64,000 bases of DNA, taken from contig NZ_CP022219.1 in assembly GCF_004114915.1 (NCBI RefSeq), positions 4,990,501-5,054,500 of the forward strand, written 5' to 3'. This document shows, piece after piece, positions 62,244-64,000 of the stretch; position 1 is the first letter of the stretch, and every line of letters begins with the position of its first letter. Origin of the DNA: Bradyrhizobium guangxiense. GTDB taxonomy: Bacteria; Pseudomonadota; Alphaproteobacteria; Rhizobiales; Xanthobacteraceae. The translations under genes and the position numbers were made by a program. Below the pieces are notes generated by a model that did not search any database, had not been told where the DNA came from, and saw only the letters and a program-made list of their open reading frames with translations.

Positions 62244-62741
62244 ATGGACCATTTCAGCACCGAGAGCCTGACCGCGGAGCGATTGCACGAGGGTCATCTC
62301 GCCGACCTCGTCGCGCTGCATCTCGATGCCGAGGTCTCCCGTTTTCTCGGCGGGGGGCGAACGGCCGAGGGCACGAAGACCTATCTCGCGACCAACATGG
62401 CGCATTGGGACCAGCACGGCTTCGGACTCTGGACACTGCGAACGAAGCAGGGCGCGTTCGCGGGACGTGCGGGCATTCGGCACATCCTCGTCGACGATAT
62501 CGACGAGATCGAGATCCTCTACGCGTTCAAGCGCGAGTACTGGGGCCGGGGATTTGCAAGCGAGATCGCGGCCGCGGTGACGGATATCGGCCTGTCGCAA
62601 TTGAAACTGCCGTCCCTCATCGGCATCGTGAATGCTGCGAATGGTACATCCCGCCGTGTGCTGGAGAGATCGAACTACGTCCTCGAGCGCAGCACGAACC
62701 GTCACGGCGAGGACGTGGTGATCTATCGTATTCGACCGTGA
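62244..62741 (+). CDS. GNAT acetyltransferase (RimJ/RimL-like)
   Basis: About 165 residues. LTAERLHEGHLADLVALHLD, FAGRAGIRHILVDDIDEIEI, EILYAFKREYWGRGFASEIA (acetyl-CoA loop W-G-R-G-F-A) and NGTSRRVLERSNYV. This is the RimL/SpeG-type GNAT-3 family. ATG 62244 has no clear ribosome site; GTG 62232 is the alternative. Target unknown. Confidence 0.88.
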   Translation: MDHFSTESLTAERLHEGHLADLVALHLDAEVSRFLGGGRTAEGTKTYLATNMAHWDQHGFGLWTLRTKQGAFAGRAGIRHILVDDIDEIEILYAFKREYWGRGFASEIAAAVTDIGLSQLKLPSLIGIVNAANGTSRRVLERSNYVLERSTNRHGEDVVIYRIRP

Positions 62742-62766
62742 AGACCTGTCGTCGCAGGACGTGTAC

Positions 62767-62827
62767 AGCGAAGCGAAACCCATCATCTTCATCGCCGCAC
62801 GGAGAGGACGATGGGTTTCGCTTCGCT
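62767..62827. repeat. Long inverted repeat after the acetyltransferase gene
   Basis: Perfect 18-base arms AGCGAAGCGAAACCCATC and GATGGGTTTCGCTTCGCT around 25 bases. A hairpin of this length would stop transcription. It belongs to a GATGGGTTTCGCT-type family common in Bradyrhizobium. The rest of the gap to 63127 holds nothing recognised. Confidence 0.85.
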
Positions 62828-63127
62828 CTACCCATCCTACCGACCTGAACAGCATTCAAGAAAGTTTCTTGCCCGTTCCTGCAACAGGCGATGGTGGCGA
62901 TCGTTGACTCGCGACGGACGCAGGCCAAGCCCGCGGCGTCGTAGTCCGCCGTTATCATCATTAGGACGATTGATGCGAGCGAGCCTACAAGGAGGCCGCG
63001 CTTCGGCGGGCCTTTTTTACATGTGGACGCAAGGATGAGGCCGCCCGGCGAGGCGGCCTCCGGCCGACATCAGATCGATCGATTTGCCTCGGCCTATTAA
63101 ATCGCTTGGCCAGCTACTTCGGGGCAA

Positions 63128-63355
63128 CTACTTCGTGTAACCCTGGCTCGTACACCACCACATGGCGTCGGCCGAGGTCGAGCCGTGCTCAATGACGTAT
63201 TTTCGGCACGCTTCGTAATTGACGGCGTAACGCTTGGCACACGGGACCGGGGAAACGGTGCCCCCGCTCCAGGAACACTTGTATTGAGCATTGGCTGCCG
63301 GCATCGACAGGGTTACGACAGCGAGCCCGACGACGAGAAACGCGAAGGTCTTCAT
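63128..63355 (-). CDS. Small secreted Cys-containing protein (75 aa)
   Basis: Signal peptide MKTFAFLVVGLAVVTLSMPA-ANA, then a 50-residue mature part with four Cys (YKCSWSGG, VPCAKRYAV, EACRKYVIEH, WWCTSQGYTK), likely forming two disulfides in the periplasm or outside. ATG 63355 follows GGAGAG. No family is recognised. Confidence 0.75.
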   Translation of the reverse strand: MKTFAFLVVGLAVVTLSMPAANAQYKCSWSGGTVSPVPCAKRYAVNYEACRKYVIEHGSTSADAMWWCTSQGYTK

Positions 63356-63473
63356 GACTATCTCTCCCAAATCCAGGGATTAGCGAGTGCTATCCCAGGT
63401 AGTACGATAGCATGATTTCGATTGCGCGAGCTCGACGCATGCCCATTCGGGATCGAAGGGGTGCCTTGCTGAA

Positions 63474-63653
63474 ATGCCGACTCTCACACCGCAGGGCGCG
63501 GCCTTCCGCTTCCTGCCGGACCTGATCGACCGCGTTCTCGCTGGCAAGATCAAGCCGGGCAAGGCGTTCGACCTGATGCTGTCGCGGTTGGAGGAGGCAA
63601 GGATACCGCGCCATGGACGAGCGGCGCGCGATCAAGAGCTTGATTACCCTGTG
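63474..63653 (+). pseudogene. Frameshifted tail of a zinc-type alcohol dehydrogenase
   Basis: One frame reads FRFLPDLIDRVLAGKIKPGK then AFDLMLSRLEEA. From about 63601 the family sequence continues in another frame: GYRAMDERRAIKSLITL and a stop. Zinc alcohol dehydrogenases end in K-x-F-D-L-x-L-x-L-x-x-A...GYRAMDERRAIK-x-LL, so this is the last ~55 residues with one indel. The rest of the gene is absent upstream. Confidence 0.7.
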
Positions 63654-63677
63654 AAGGGGGACCACGCTCTGCACTCC

Positions 63678-63755
63678 GTCATCGCGAGCGCTGCGAAGCA
63701 ATCCAGAATCTTTCCGCGGAGGCAGTCTGGACTGCTTCGCTGCACTCGCAATGAC
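63678..63755. repeat. Dispersed repeat (GTCATCGCGAGCG type)
   Basis: GTCATCGCGAGCGCTGCGAA GCAATCCAG and CTGGACTGCTTCGCTGC... ACTCGCAATGAC are imperfect inverted ends. This element family is widespread in Bradyrhizobium intergenic DNA. It sits at the end of the minus-strand gene entering from the right edge. Confidence 0.85.
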
Positions 63756-63767
63756 AGTGTAGACAGC

Positions 63768-64000
63768 TTACCGGAAATATCCCAGCACGAGATCGACATC
63801 CGCGCTGCGGGCCGCCGTGCCGTTCAGCTCGGCGTCGATGACGCGGCGACAGGCTTCGATCGCGGCGTGGTCGCCGAGATCGTTGGCGGCTTCGAGCGCG
63901 AGCCAGGCGGCATCCACCGAGGCTTTGTCGGGTGCTCCGCCGCCGAGATCGGCGACTGGGTTGTTGAGGCTCTTCTTGCGAACGGCGGTGCCGAATTGAG
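63768..64000 (-). CDS. C-terminal end of an unrecognised protein (cut by window edge)
   Basis: The minus frame is open from base 63998 to TAA at 63768-63770. It ends with QFGTAVRKKSLNNPVADLGG then a helical part ASVDAAWLALEAANDLGDHA, AIEACRRVIDAELNGTAARS and ADVDLVLGYFR. Codon bias is that of a real gene. No family is recognised from this 76-residue tail. Confidence 0.65.
   Translation of the reverse strand, partial: QFGTAVRKKSLNNPVADLGGGAPDKASVDAAWLALEAANDLGDHAAIEACRRVIDAELNGTAARSADVDLVLGYFR

Noticed and set aside
63390..63701. A 103-codon minus-strand frame
   Set aside because: It is antisense to the dehydrogenase relic and runs into a repeat; no start signal or motif.

Overview
The window looks like a chromosomal segment of a Bradyrhizobium-type alphaproteobacterium (Nitrobacteraceae). 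This rests on several signs together: high GC with strong codon bias, which throws up very long antisense shadow ORFs; a circularly permuted two-piece tmRNA whose tag reads ANDNFAPVAQAA, next to an alpha-type SspB; an iron-responsive box of the Irr/ICE kind before feoAB; and several dispersed palindromic repeats of the kind that litter Bradyrhizobium intergenic regions. There is no integrase, insertion sequence, phage, CRISPR or tRNA gene. Most genes are core metabolism or ABC/TTT transport. Genus-level identity is inference from gene content; no search was run.

Layout. 1-7.6 kb: the start of a winged-helix regulator (cut by the window edge), two tiny overlapping ORFs, a Gly/Tyr-rich secreted protein, glgC-glgA with a SemiSWEET sugar carrier, a DODA-type dioxygenase and a type-B carboxylesterase that lacks its serine nucleophile. 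7.8-10.5 kb: one 895-residue protein fusing a Baeyer-Villiger monooxygenase to an HSL-type hydrolase. 10.6-18 kb: small hypothetical genes, a 28-residue membrane peptide, rlpA, a malic enzyme, an orphan tricarboxylate-type binding protein and an MscS channel. 18-19.1 kb: non-coding, with repeats and a decayed binding-protein fragment.

19.1-31.3 kb is a transport block: a full branched-chain amino acid (HAAT) ABC operon whose last gene overlaps ppk2, a NUDIX protein, a nitrate/taurine-type ABC importer split by a cupin gene, and a betaine/choline-type ABC pair with permease and binding protein fused. 31.5-37.1 kb: an LTA-synthase-like sulfatase, a DUF1330 protein, another binding protein, a TetR repressor divergent from a ferric-reductase-like membrane protein with twin palindromic operators, and an SDR. 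37.5-43.5 kb: ilvC, LysE and EamA exporters, then ilvB-ilvN-methyltransferase behind a promoter, an Ile/Leu/Val-rich leader peptide and a terminator, which together form a classical attenuator.

43.6-50.8 kb: miaA and serB (divergent, 11 nt apart), a DegP protease, DUF2065, hflC-hflK, folA-GNAT and thyA (membrane quality control plus thymidylate/folate synthesis). 51.7-56.4 kb: a tripartite tricarboxylate transporter (tctB-tctA-tctC) and a two-gene short-chain chromate transporter. 56.5-62 kb: ssrA (tmRNA), sspB, fumC, DUF4169 and RHH genes, and feoA-feoB. 62-64 kb: a GNAT, a small secreted protein, a frameshifted alcohol dehydrogenase tail, several repeats and the C-terminal end of an unrecognised gene cut by the window edge.

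No wholly new defence or mobile system is evident. The most unusual items are the monooxygenase-hydrolase fusion with an altered fingerprint, the nucleophile-less esterase, the TetR twin-operator pair, the ilv attenuator and the ssrA-sspB linkage.
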